Below are positions 1 through 4,847 of a DNA stretch of 5,308 nucleotides, in pieces (the stretch's first letter is position 1; each line of letters opens with the position of its first letter). Origin of the DNA: a bacterium (GTDB lineage Bacteria > Verrucomicrobiota > Kiritimatiellia > UBA8416). A model generated the notes under the pieces. It did not search any database. It had not been told where the DNA came from and saw only the letters and a program-made list of their open reading frames with translations. The DNA is taken from the NCBI GenBank assembly GCA_020048935.1, contig JAIFLS010000116.1, positions 1 through 5,308 of the forward strand, read 5' to 3'. The position numbers and the translations under genes are program-made.

Positions 1-86
1 TTGACCGTACGGAACCGCCCGGTGCGTGATCCGCACGCCGGGTGGTGTGGGAGGGGCGGCACCGTGAGGTGCCCCCCTATCCCGAT
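1..86 (+). mobile_element. 3' end of a group II intron (domains V and VI), probably class C
   Basis: Positions 14-46 fold as a group II intron domain V. A nine-pair lower stem (14-22 with 38-46, one G-T wobble) is followed by a two-base CG bulge at 36-37 and a four-pair upper stem (23-26 with 32-35). A CGC at 16-18 sits where the catalytic triad belongs; CGC instead of AGC is known for class C introns. Positions 49-83 fold as domain VI: GGG 49-51 with CCC 81-83, GGGG 53-56 with CCCC 74-77, and GCACC 59-63 with GGTGC 68-72 closed by a GTGA loop. A79 is unpaired and would be the branch-point adenosine, eight bases from the end if the intron stops at GAT (84-86). The reverse transcriptase/maturase gene would lie upstream, outside the window; a TGA at 2-4 could be its stop, but this cannot be confirmed. 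The following exon, TGGCAGG, resembles the remainder of an attC R' core. Confidence 0.85.
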
Positions 87-90
87 TGGC

Positions 91-95
91 AGGAG
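91..95 (+). promoter_or_regulatory. Ribosome binding site of the cassette 1 lipoprotein gene
   Basis: AGGAG lies eight bases before the ATG at 104. It decides the start: an in-frame TTG at 86 has its first base in the intron end and has no ribosome binding site of its own. Confidence 0.7.
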
Positions 96-103
96 AAACG
101 ATA

Positions 104-454
104 ATGAGAAAAGGATTCACGCTCACAGGCATATTGGCGATTTGGCTTGTCGCGGGATGCACAACTCACCGGCCTGATCCAGTTCCCTTTCTCGGAATTC
201 CCGAGGCGGAATCGAGCGACCAAGGACCGGTCGGCCTGATCAACGGGCAACCGTGTCAGATCAAGAACGTGACCGCAGTTTCCGAAACTACTTACAGGGA
301 GTACCAGACGGCAAAGCAGGCAGGACGAGTGTTTGCTGAAGAGACACATGGCAACATCGTTTATTATGCCGTCAAAGAATACAGAGACGTCCGTTTTGAC
401 AACGCATCGGCATGGGTCGAGGTAATTGAGAGATTCAAAGCAAAGAAACCATAG
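104..454 (+). CDS. Small lipoprotein of unknown function (cassette 1)
   Basis: This 116-residue protein begins with a lipoprotein signal peptide: a basic start (MRKG), a hydrophobic stretch at about residues 5-17, and the lipobox LVAGC with the lipidated cysteine at residue 19. It would be processed by signal peptidase II and anchored in the inner or outer membrane facing the periplasm. The mature part is a short proline-rich linker followed by about 85 polar residues with a second cysteine (QPC, about residue 52). I do not recognise the family. The ATG at 104 is chosen because AGGAG precedes it with good spacing. The stop is four bases before the attC left core, so the gene fills its cassette. 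The group II intron end is 17 bases upstream, so any transcript from further upstream must cross the intron. What is seen is the lipobox; the role is unknown. Confidence 0.85.
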   Translation: MRKGFTLTGILAIWLVAGCTTHRPDPVPFLGIPEAESSDQGPVGLINGQPCQIKNVTAVSETTYREYQTAKQAGRVFAEETHGNIVYYAVKEYRDVRFDNASAWVEVIERFKAKKP

Positions 455-457
455 GAC

Positions 458-519
458 TGCCAACCACACCTCGCAGTTTACGTCGCGTTCCGCGCCGAAA
501 CTGAAGGTGAACGTTGGAT
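458..519 (+). other. attC recombination site 1 (end of cassette 1)
   Basis: Left core TGCCAAC is at 458-464 and right core GTTGGAT at 513-519, matching the GTTRRRY consensus. Between them the arms pair in nested order: CACCT 467-471 with AGGTG 505-509, CAGTTT 474-479 with AAACTG 498-503, and CGCG 484-487 with CGCG 491-494. The right arm also carries the likely ribosome binding site (AGGTG) of the next gene. Strand exchange would occur between 513 and 514. Confidence 0.9.
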
Positions 520-814
520 GCAGGAGATGAACGAGACGAACCAGAAACACAGGACGCGGAATACGATCTCTTTCGTGGTGGCCACAGTCCTGGCCGCTTT
601 CGGATTCGCCGGTCAACTGTTCGTTGAGGCAACCATGCCCGTCATCGGCGCTTCCTGGTTCCGGCAAGCCTGCATTCTCGCTGCTGTCATCCTGTACATC
701 CAAGGTTTTGTTGTGGAGGCAATGGCCATCAGAGATGCAAAGCAGAAGATTCGCCAGATGAAAACCGGACAGGAAACTGGAAACGAGGAATCCCAACACG
801 GCACCGGAGGCTAG
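518..814 (+). CDS. Small two-helix membrane protein (cassette 2)
   Basis: A 98-residue protein with a short polar N-terminus (about 16 residues, including KHRTR), a hydrophobic helix at about 17-36, a short loop, and a second helix at about 50-68. A charged tail rich in K, R, Q and E follows. It is probably an inner-membrane protein with both ends in the cytoplasm, judging by the positive charges flanking the helices. I do not recognise a family. The ATG at 518 overlaps the attC right core and has AGGTG at 505-509 upstream with eight-base spacing. An in-frame ATG at 527 is possible, but the AGGAG before it is immediately adjacent, which is too close. If 518 is right, the ribosome binding site lies in the preceding attC arm and would be supplied by whichever cassette is upstream. 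The stop (812-814) lies within the next attC. Confidence 0.8.
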   Translation: MQEMNETNQKHRTRNTISFVVATVLAAFGFAGQLFVEATMPVIGASWFRQACILAAVILYIQGFVVEAMAIRDAKQKIRQMKTGQETGNEESQHGTGG

Positions 815-853
815 CGTCGCTAGCGCGCCGCAGCCTCAGTACCCACGTTATCT
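791..853 (+). other. Probable attC site 2 (end of cassette 2), degenerate right core
   Basis: Left core TCCCAAC is at 791-797. GAGGCT 807-812 pairs with AGCCTC 832-837, flanked by an imperfect GGCAC/GTACC pairing. The right core is GTTATCT at 847-853, which keeps GTT but departs from RRRY. The position, exactly between two genes and overlapping the first gene's stop, supports the call. The stem is less regular than in the better sites of this window. Confidence 0.6.
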
Positions 854-862
854 GAGAAGAAA

Positions 863-1825
863 ATGAAGAGACTACTCATCGCCATGTTGGTCCTTGTCGT
901 TGCGACCCATCCGTGCATAGCGGAAGATTTGTCAACCGATCGAACGCGGATTGAAGAGGACGTGGACAGAATGCTTAGTGCCATGCAAGGCAAGTTCAGT
1001 CTCCAACCGCACGCGGATCGCATTGCAGAACACGGCGATGCGGCTGTGCCAGTCCTGGTAGACAAGCATGGCGAAGTAGCGGAAGAGAAAAGGTGGGCAC
1101 TGGTCGCATGCCTCTGCAGATTGCCGACACCTGAATCCCGTAAGTTCCTGATGGCAGTCATTCAGCAACATGCTGACCGCAAGTCGACATCCTATGCCAT
1201 ACGACACTATCCCATTCAGCACGATGGTGACATTGTCGAGATACTTATTGAGATCCTTCCCGTTCAATACCACGGTTACGATGCCTCCGAACGTTTGCGT
1301 ACGATGCTCTTCCGGGAACCCGCAATGGCGGGCAAACTGGTGGAGGCCCTTGTTGACGACGCAAGCTCAGTTCCAAAGAACCGCAAACTCCATGATATCC
1401 TTGCTCATGTCTCAGGCTATGCCTACGCATGGCCCAACAGGACTCCAGACGGGAAAATTACTCCAGAATCCGAGAACGGATTCTGGAGAGATTGGTGGAA
1501 GAAAAATCAGAAGAAAGAGGTATTTGACTGGCTGATCGAGGCCCTCTACCTCGACAAAGGGGGCAGACGATCGCATGCGCTACAGATTCTCGGCATTCTC
1601 AATGACAGGAGAGCCATTCCACATCTTGTTAGTGCATTGGATGATAAGGAATACGGTGTTAGATACTGGGCTGTGGTGGGATTGAAGAAGATCGAAGGAA
1701 CCAATCCACCAAGCGGCTACCTCTCTGAGACGTTCAAAGCTGAGGAAGAGCAAGTCATAGCAGAGCTCAAAACACGATTCGAAAAAAATACAGATAACAA
1801 GCCGGATGCAGACGACGGCTTATAG
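863..1825 (+). CDS. Exported HEAT-repeat protein (cassette 3)
   Basis: A 320-residue protein, the largest in the window. It has a Sec signal peptide (basic MKR, hydrophobic core at about 4-15, likely cleavage after CIA at residue 20), so it should be periplasmic or secreted. Helical HEAT-like repeats are visible at about 50-105 (HGDAAVPVLVDK, then an ESRKFLMAVI helix) and most clearly at 236-277, where a SHALQILGILNDRRAIPHL segment precedes a VRYWAVVGLKKI helix. That is the PBS-lyase-type HEAT pattern. Between them, at 207-214, is FWRDWWKK, a motif I recall from other exported HEAT proteins. HEAT solenoids are protein-binding scaffolds and no catalytic motif is visible; the partner is unknown. 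The C-terminus is charged and low-complexity and is encoded by the attC left arm. The ATG at 863 follows a weak GAGAAG. At almost 1 kb, this is a large cassette. Confidence 0.9.
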   Translation: MKRLLIAMLVLVVATHPCIAEDLSTDRTRIEEDVDRMLSAMQGKFSLQPHADRIAEHGDAAVPVLVDKHGEVAEEKRWALVACLCRLPTPESRKFLMAVIQQHADRKSTSYAIRHYPIQHDGDIVEILIEILPVQYHGYDASERLRTMLFREPAMAGKLVEALVDDASSVPKNRKLHDILAHVSGYAYAWPNRTPDGKITPESENGFWRDWWKKNQKKEVFDWLIEALYLDKGGRRSHALQILGILNDRRAIPHLVSALDDKEYGVRYWAVVGLKKIEGTNPPSGYLSETFKAEEEQVIAELKTRFEKNTDNKPDADDGL

Positions 1826-1850
1826 CCGCGCCTGATCCGCGACGTTCATA
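1794..1850 (+). other. Probable attC site 3 (end of cassette 3)
   Basis: The left core ends in AAC at 1796-1798. CGGAT 1803-1807 pairs with ATCCG 1835-1839, and CGGCT 1816-1820 pairs with AGCCG 1824-1828 around a TAT loop. The right core is GTTCATA at 1844-1850. The stop of the HEAT gene (1823-1825) lies at the hairpin tip. Both cores are loose matches to the consensus, so this is less certain than the later sites. Confidence 0.6.
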
Positions 1851-1931
1851 TGGCTGTTTATTTGTCAAGCGTACAAACCTGGGCAAATCCGTTTTATTCT
1901 TGATGTTAAAAGGAGAATGGATCCGAAACCG

Positions 1932-1938
1932 GGAGGAG
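1932..1938 (+). promoter_or_regulatory. Strong ribosome binding site in cassette 4
   Basis: GGAGGAG sits seven bases before an ATG at 1946, the best-placed Shine-Dalgarno in this cassette. The frame it opens runs only 15 codons before a TAG at 1991. The longer, more protein-like reading frame continues one frame over, which suggests a lost base between about 1960 and 1990. Confidence 0.5.
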
Positions 1939-1977
1939 AAGCAGGATGGTGCAGGGTGAGCGGTTTACCCGCAGGCA

Positions 1978-2211
1978 GTGTATGCTCATATAGACTCCAA
2001 GGGCATCATCCATGTGACACGAAGGAAACTAGTTGCGGCAGAATTCCGAAAACAGTGGTCATTGGCAACAGCGAAATGGATCGAAACACCTGTGACAAAG
2101 GTTATTGCGTTCTGCAAATGGCGGAATAGCCACTCGGAAAAGATGAAAGACACCGAACCATCGCCTGCAGTTTACATTTTGCCCTGCGGGCAAAATGTAA
2201 CTGAGGCGTAA
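1978..2211 (+). CDS. Doubtful small ORF, possibly a frameshifted gene (cassette 4)
   Basis: Cassette 4 (1845-2213) has no convincing intact gene. The most protein-like frame runs from a GTG at 1978 to 2211 (77 residues): a basic segment with SKGIIHVTRRK and EFRKQW near the start, a middle with WIETPVTKV, and a last 20 residues encoded by the attC hairpin. It has no ribosome binding site of its own. A strong GGAGGAG and ATG lie 32 bases upstream at 1946 in another frame; adding one base near 1977 would join MVQGERFTRRQ to VYAHIDSKG. This could be a decayed gene, a sequencing error, or a cassette with another function. A competing ORF at 1917-2129 looks less protein-like. No family is recognised. 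The first 95 bases (1851-1945) show no gene; TTGTCA at 1863 resembles a -35 box but has no matching -10. Confidence 0.35.
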   Translation: MYAHIDSKGIIHVTRRKLVAAEFRKQWSLATAKWIETPVTKVIAFCKWRNSHSEKMKDTEPSPAVYILPCGQNVTEA

Positions 2212-2219
2212 CGTTGGGC
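2152..2219 (+). other. attC recombination site 4 (end of cassette 4), long perfect hairpin
   Basis: Left core ACCGAAC is at 2152-2158 and right core GTTGGGC at 2213-2219, a full consensus match. CGCCT 2162-2166 pairs with AGGCG 2204-2208. AGT 2169-2171 pairs with ACT 2200-2202, and a twelve-base arm 2173-2184 pairs perfectly with 2188-2199 around a TGC loop. T2172 is left unpaired on one side, as expected of the extrahelical bases that give attC its strand polarity. No T-run follows, so it is not a typical terminator. Confidence 0.95.
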
Positions 2220-2224
2220 ACAGG

Positions 2225-2632
2225 ATGATGAACTGTAAACGAACCATAGCCTGCTGCCTCGTCGGCCCACTTGGCGCATTCGCCGGTTGGTTTCTCACCG
2301 CGTGTCTTGCCATCCCCGCCAACCTTGCGATGCGGTGGTGGTCGGAGGGTGGCCGGATCGGCGAGACCGGATGGAACATCTTCCTGTTCTCTGTCTTCAC
2401 CATCGGCGGCATGGCCGCCGGTGCTGGTTTTGCTAAAGCCGGACTCAAAGTTCATCCACAGGCACGACCTCGTTTCATCCTCTCCATCCTTGCCGTGTTT
2501 GCTCTCATCGTGTTCATCCCAATCGAGAACGACACTCCACTCTTGATGCTTGCAGGAGTCTGGCTTGCCATGTTTCTCGGTGGAGCACTCGGAATCATAG
2601 AAACCAAGAGGAGATGCCCAACACCATCCTGA
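2225..2632 (+). CDS. Four-helix membrane protein of unknown function (cassette 5)
   Basis: A 135-residue, strongly hydrophobic protein with four probable transmembrane helices: about 8-30, 49-71, 83-99 and 105-125. The second and fourth are rich in glycine and alanine (GGMAAGAGFA and FLGGALGII), which favours tight helix packing. The loop between helices 1 and 2 holds RWWSEGGRIGE, and a proline-rich basic segment (HPQARPR) precedes helix 3. The C-terminus is basic (KRR). I do not recognise a named family; small integral membrane proteins like this are often unassigned. The start is uncertain between adjacent ATGs at 2225 and 2228, because the only Shine-Dalgarno-like bases (CAGG, 2221-2224) lie directly against them. 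The stop lies inside the attC left arm. The gene starts six bases after the right core of the preceding attC. Confidence 0.85.
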   Translation: MMNCKRTIACCLVGPLGAFAGWFLTACLAIPANLAMRWWSEGGRIGETGWNIFLFSVFTIGGMAAGAGFAKAGLKVHPQARPRFILSILAVFALIVFIPIENDTPLLMLAGVWLAMFLGGALGIIETKRRCPTPS

Positions 2633-2680
2633 ACCCTATTTCAGGCTCGCGCCTGAAATAGGGTTAGGATCACGTTGGCT
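2616..2680 (+). other. attC recombination site 5 (end of cassette 5), 15-bp perfect stem
   Basis: Left core GCCCAAC is at 2616-2622 and right core GTTGGCT at 2674-2680. ATCCT 2626-2630 pairs with AGGAT 2666-2670, and a perfect 15-base arm 2632-2646 pairs with 2651-2665 around a TCGC loop. G2631 is the single unpaired base, a candidate extrahelical base. No T-tract follows. Confidence 0.95.
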
Positions 2681-2687
2681 TCAAAAG

Positions 2688-3380
2688 ATGAACACGAAAT
2701 GGATAGCACTGTGGCTCTGGGGATTCGCCATCGCCACACCCGCGCTTGGTGAACCTACGAACCGTGCTGACTCGGCCAAGCAAACATATCTCACCGAGGC
2801 ACAAGCGCTTCTTGCTCCGACGGGGGTCGTGGCGCAATCTCGCTTGGAGCACCTCACGAACGTGGTCCTTCTCCTCACATGGACTCCGCGCTCTCAACTC
2901 TTGAAATACAACGAGCAGGTGCAGGATTCTGTCTCAGGAAAGACCGACGGATGGGGAATCCGGCCCTTCTTGCCGACCACGTTCGTCATGAATTCGGGTG
3001 GCGTCGTGTGGTGGGAGACCCTTTCGTTCCCCAGCATGCGAAGATCCTGGACTGCCTCCTTGGATGACAGACTCGCGGAGGAAGTCTTCACGGCTTTCGC
3101 TGTTAACCTTCGGACAAATGCCATTCTTGTCCGAGTGCCAGACTCGGCTTACCGAATCGAAGTGATCCGCCGCAGTGGAACCGGGATGAAAGGAGAGGCA
3201 TTCTACGTGGCCGACATAGATTCCGTAGAAGCGCTGTTGGCGAAGATCAAGAAGGACGCGAAGGATGAACGCCTGACACGAGACTGGAGAAGTCTGGACG
3301 CACGACCAGTACTTCCCTGGATAAGAACTCACGTATTGGAAACCGGAGAAGCCAACAACGGCACCGAGCCTATTCGGTGA
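2688..3380 (+). CDS. Exported protein of unknown family (cassette 6)
   Basis: A 230-residue protein with a clear Sec signal peptide: MNTK, a Trp-rich hydrophobic core at about 5-18, and likely cleavage after PALG at residue 21. The mature protein (about 209 residues) is mixed alpha and beta with no further membrane helix. Landmarks are an N-terminal helical segment with many alanines (about 28-50), FVMNSGGVVWWETLSF at about 99-114, a strand-like NAILVRVPDSAYRIEVI at about 144-160, and a charged helix with AKIKKDAKDERLTRDW near 185-200. No catalytic motif or metal site is obvious and I do not recognise a family. The ATG at 2688 has only a poor ribosome binding site (AAAAG just before it), so translation may be weak. 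The C-terminal residues GEANNGTEPIR are encoded by the attC left arm, and the stop (3378-3380) lies in the hairpin stem. Confidence 0.85.
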   Translation: MNTKWIALWLWGFAIATPALGEPTNRADSAKQTYLTEAQALLAPTGVVAQSRLEHLTNVVLLLTWTPRSQLLKYNEQVQDSVSGKTDGWGIRPFLPTTFVMNSGGVVWWETLSFPSMRRSWTASLDDRLAEEVFTAFAVNLRTNAILVRVPDSAYRIEVIRRSGTGMKGEAFYVADIDSVEALLAKIKKDAKDERLTRDWRSLDARPVLPWIRTHVLETGEANNGTEPIR

Positions 3381-3423
3381 ACCCGCCGCGGGTTCACCTC
3401 AAGGCTCATGCCGGACGTTCGGC
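3350..3423 (+). other. attC recombination site 6 (end of cassette 6)
   Basis: Left core AGCCAAC is at 3350-3356 and right core GTTCGGC at 3417-3423. Three nested stems are visible: CGGCA 3359-3363 with TGCCG 3409-3413, GAGCCT 3366-3371 with AGGCTC 3402-3407, and a ten-base arm 3376-3385 with 3389-3398 around CCG. The fourth base of the right core is C instead of a purine. Confidence 0.92.
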
Positions 3424-3431
3424 AATATGAA

Positions 3432-3929
3432 ATGAGTGCCAAGACACGATTGTTTACCGGCGTCTGTCTGCTAGTCTGCGGCATAGGGCTTGCAGTGTTT
3501 GCACATGTCGCACTGAAACAGTTCGCCATGTGCTGTCATGTTTCACCGCCCCCCACAGAGGCGCAAGTTCAGCAAGACTTTCCAGTTTTTTCGCTCGCCT
3601 GCAATCTCATGGGGTACGACTTCTTTGCCGTGGTGGAAAGGCATTACCCCGGCCTGCTCATCATGACGACAATCCGCAGATTCTACCCTTGGCAGATCGT
3701 TGGTGCGATCTTCGGCGTTGTCGGCGTAGCCATACTGCTGGCTTCTTTCTTGCCCGCAAGGCACTCCCGCCTCGTACGTTGGGCTGCCACCATTGTTATT
3801 GCGTTACTTCTCGTGCAGGGCCTGTGTATCTGCCTCAGAGGTCCGGGCGGGAAAATTGTCCCTTTCAAGGAGACTGCCAACAATGTGCTGGAGAATATCG
3901 GCACTAGCGCGCCTGATCCTCAAGATTGA
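3432..3929 (+). CDS. Three-helix membrane protein of unknown function (cassette 7)
   Basis: A 165-residue protein with probable transmembrane helices at about 8-27, 87-106 and 116-134. The first is followed by a 60-residue segment with cysteines (FAMCCH at about 31-36, LAC near 57) and a PPPTEAQVQQDFPVF stretch. That segment may face the periplasm, where cysteines could form a disulfide; this is inference. The C-terminal 30 residues are soluble. No family is recognised. The reading frame is also open from an ATG at 3408, but that codon lies in the preceding attC arm, upstream of the recombination point between 3417 and 3418. It would be lost if the cassette moved, so I prefer the ATG at 3432, although neither has a strong Shine-Dalgarno. 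The C-terminus is encoded by the next attC and the stop is just before its right core. Confidence 0.83.
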   Translation: MSAKTRLFTGVCLLVCGIGLAVFAHVALKQFAMCCHVSPPPTEAQVQQDFPVFSLACNLMGYDFFAVVERHYPGLLIMTTIRRFYPWQIVGAIFGVVGVAILLASFLPARHSRLVRWAATIVIALLLVQGLCICLRGPGGKIVPFKETANNVLENIGTSAPDPQD

Positions 3930-3937
3930 CGTTGGGC
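3875..3937 (+). other. Probable attC site 7 (end of cassette 7), weak stem
   Basis: Left core TGCCAAC is at 3875-3881 and right core GTTGGGC at 3931-3937, a full consensus match identical to the right core of site 4. The internal pairing is poor: CAAT 3881-3884 with ATTG 3925-3928, and ATC-GGC with GCC-T-GAT in the middle. The call rests mainly on the cores and the position between two genes. Confidence 0.62.
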
Positions 3938-3944
3938 AGGAAAG
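3938..3944 (+). promoter_or_regulatory. Ribosome binding site of the cassette 8 gene
   Basis: AGGAAAG lies directly after the attC right core and five bases before the ATG at 3950. It favours that start over the in-frame TTG at 3926, which is inside the attC. Confidence 0.6.
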
Positions 3945-3949
3945 ACATA

Positions 3950-4831
3950 ATGAAACGAAACAACCTGTCTACATTGCTTCTCTTGCTGACGCTACTCGTT
4001 GCGGTTCTCAGCGTTCAAGGTGAGATGCTTGGCACAGGAACTTACCACGGCTACTTCGCCATCACTCGCTGGGGGCACAAAGTGCTTCATCACGGGCCGT
4101 ACCACCTATTTGTCTCGGATTCAGCCGCACAGGTGCTGGCGAAGCACAGTGGCGAACCACTGGAAGTGGAAGTGTCGAAGCTTTCACAACCGATGAACCC
4201 TGGGGCTGGGCTTGTCGGTGGGATTGCAGAGGTATCCGAAAAAGGTATCGCTAATGGGCTTGTGCTTTCTGCAAAGCTCAACTCGGCGAAGCCGATTCAG
4301 GGCGAAGGCATTCTGCTTACCCTGTCGTTGCGTAACGATTCGGTAGAGGCCATCACGATCTGGCCGGGCACTTTAGCAATAACGCTCGTCACAGACTCGC
4401 CATTCTCGAACAAGGACATTGGCTACAAGGACCCTGATGATTGTGCATACTGGTACTATTCCTACGCGTACCACTCGTTCGAGAAAGGAAGGACACCGAT
4501 GAGGATTGCGTGCCACCGCATCATCCTTCCATGGGAAGGACAAGACCTGGTGACGCGGGGGCAAGGCATCCATGTGGCCGACAAAGACCGTGGTTTCAAT
4601 GGCCCTATTGCCATTGAGCCGAAGGGATATTTTCAGGCAGAGTGCCTTGCAGGCAAAGAGCTGTTGCCGGACGACTACGAGGTCTTCTTCTACATCGAAT
4701 CTGGCAATTTGTCTTCCCTTGCAGGGCCAATGTCGGACCGGCTTTCGTTCGACGTGGTCAAACCCGACCAACACCAAGAGACTGCCGAACCACCGGCTGA
4801 TGGCGACGGGAAACCCGCGCCACAGCCGTGA
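3950..4831 (+). CDS. Exported, probably beta-rich protein of unknown function (cassette 8)
   Basis: A 293-residue protein with a textbook Sec signal peptide: MKRNN, a leucine-rich core at about 6-20, and likely cleavage after SVQG at residue 24. The mature N-terminus (about 25-92) has GTYHGYFAITRWGH, then HHGPYHLFVSD, and a glycine-rich GAGLVGGI. From about 104 the pattern suggests an Ig-like beta sandwich: alternating hydrophobics such as LVLSAKLNSAKPIQ and ILLTLSLRNDSVEAITIW, the last resembling the 'conventional N-linked strand' of BsuPI-like or similar domains. This resemblance is tentative. Two cysteines (about 165 and 188) could form a disulfide. The last 20 residues are low-complexity and Pro/Glu-rich (ETAEPPADGDGKPAPQP) and mostly encoded by the following attC. 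The start is set by AGGAAAG at 3938. No enzymatic motif is visible. The gene is closely followed by the DUF5808-like gene. Confidence 0.9.
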   Translation: MKRNNLSTLLLLLTLLVAVLSVQGEMLGTGTYHGYFAITRWGHKVLHHGPYHLFVSDSAAQVLAKHSGEPLEVEVSKLSQPMNPGAGLVGGIAEVSEKGIANGLVLSAKLNSAKPIQGEGILLTLSLRNDSVEAITIWPGTLAITLVTDSPFSNKDIGYKDPDDCAYWYYSYAYHSFEKGRTPMRIACHRIILPWEGQDLVTRGQGIHVADKDRGFNGPIAIEPKGYFQAECLAGKELLPDDYEVFFYIESGNLSSLAGPMSDRLSFDVVKPDQHQETAEPPADGDGKPAPQP

Positions 4832-4839
4832 CGATGAGG
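4784..4839 (+). other. attC-like site 8 with mutated right core (GAT for GTT)
   Basis: Left core GCCGAAC is at 4784-4790. Stems are clean: CGGCT 4794-4798 with AGCCG 4824-4828, TGGCG 4801-4805 with CGCCA 4818-4822, and CGGG 4807-4810 with CCCG 4814-4817 around AAA. At the expected distance after the stem the right core reads GATGAGG (4833-4839), so the second base of the normally invariant GTT is A. The architecture is that of an attC, but strand exchange here may be impaired. Confidence 0.78.
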
Positions 4840-4847
4840 AAATGAAA

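Noticed and set aside
86..103. TTG at 86 as start of the cassette 1 gene
   Set aside because: Its first base belongs to the intron end, and the ATG at 104 has a well-spaced AGGAG and gives a normal lipoprotein signal peptide.
77..799. A 240-codon open frame on the - strand across cassettes 1 and 2
   Set aside because: It runs antisense through two convincing + strand genes and an attC site, has no ribosome binding site, and its protein is compositionally odd (many C, H and S, no coherent domain).
1863..1900. Promoter in the cassette 4 leader (TTGTCA)
   Set aside because: No -10-like hexamer lies at 16-18 bases; the nearest, TATTCT, is about 27 bases away.
1917..2129. Open frame of 70 codons with AGGAG just before its ATG
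   Set aside because: The Shine-Dalgarno is only one base from the ATG, the product is Cys- and Gly-rich without a pattern, and it competes with a more protein-like frame from 1978.
2162..2208. Rho-independent terminator
   Set aside because: The stem is long, but no T-tract follows on either strand's 3' side and the flanking cores fit attC. The same applies to the hairpin at 2626-2670.
2102..2455. - strand frames of 117 and 129 codons across the cassette 4/5 junction
   Set aside because: They cross the strong attC hairpin and run antisense to a four-helix membrane protein gene; they look like shadows.
3408..3431. ATG at 3408 as start of the cassette 7 gene
   Set aside because: It lies in the attC arm of the previous cassette, upstream of the strand-exchange point, and adds eight polar residues before a good membrane-protein start at 3432.
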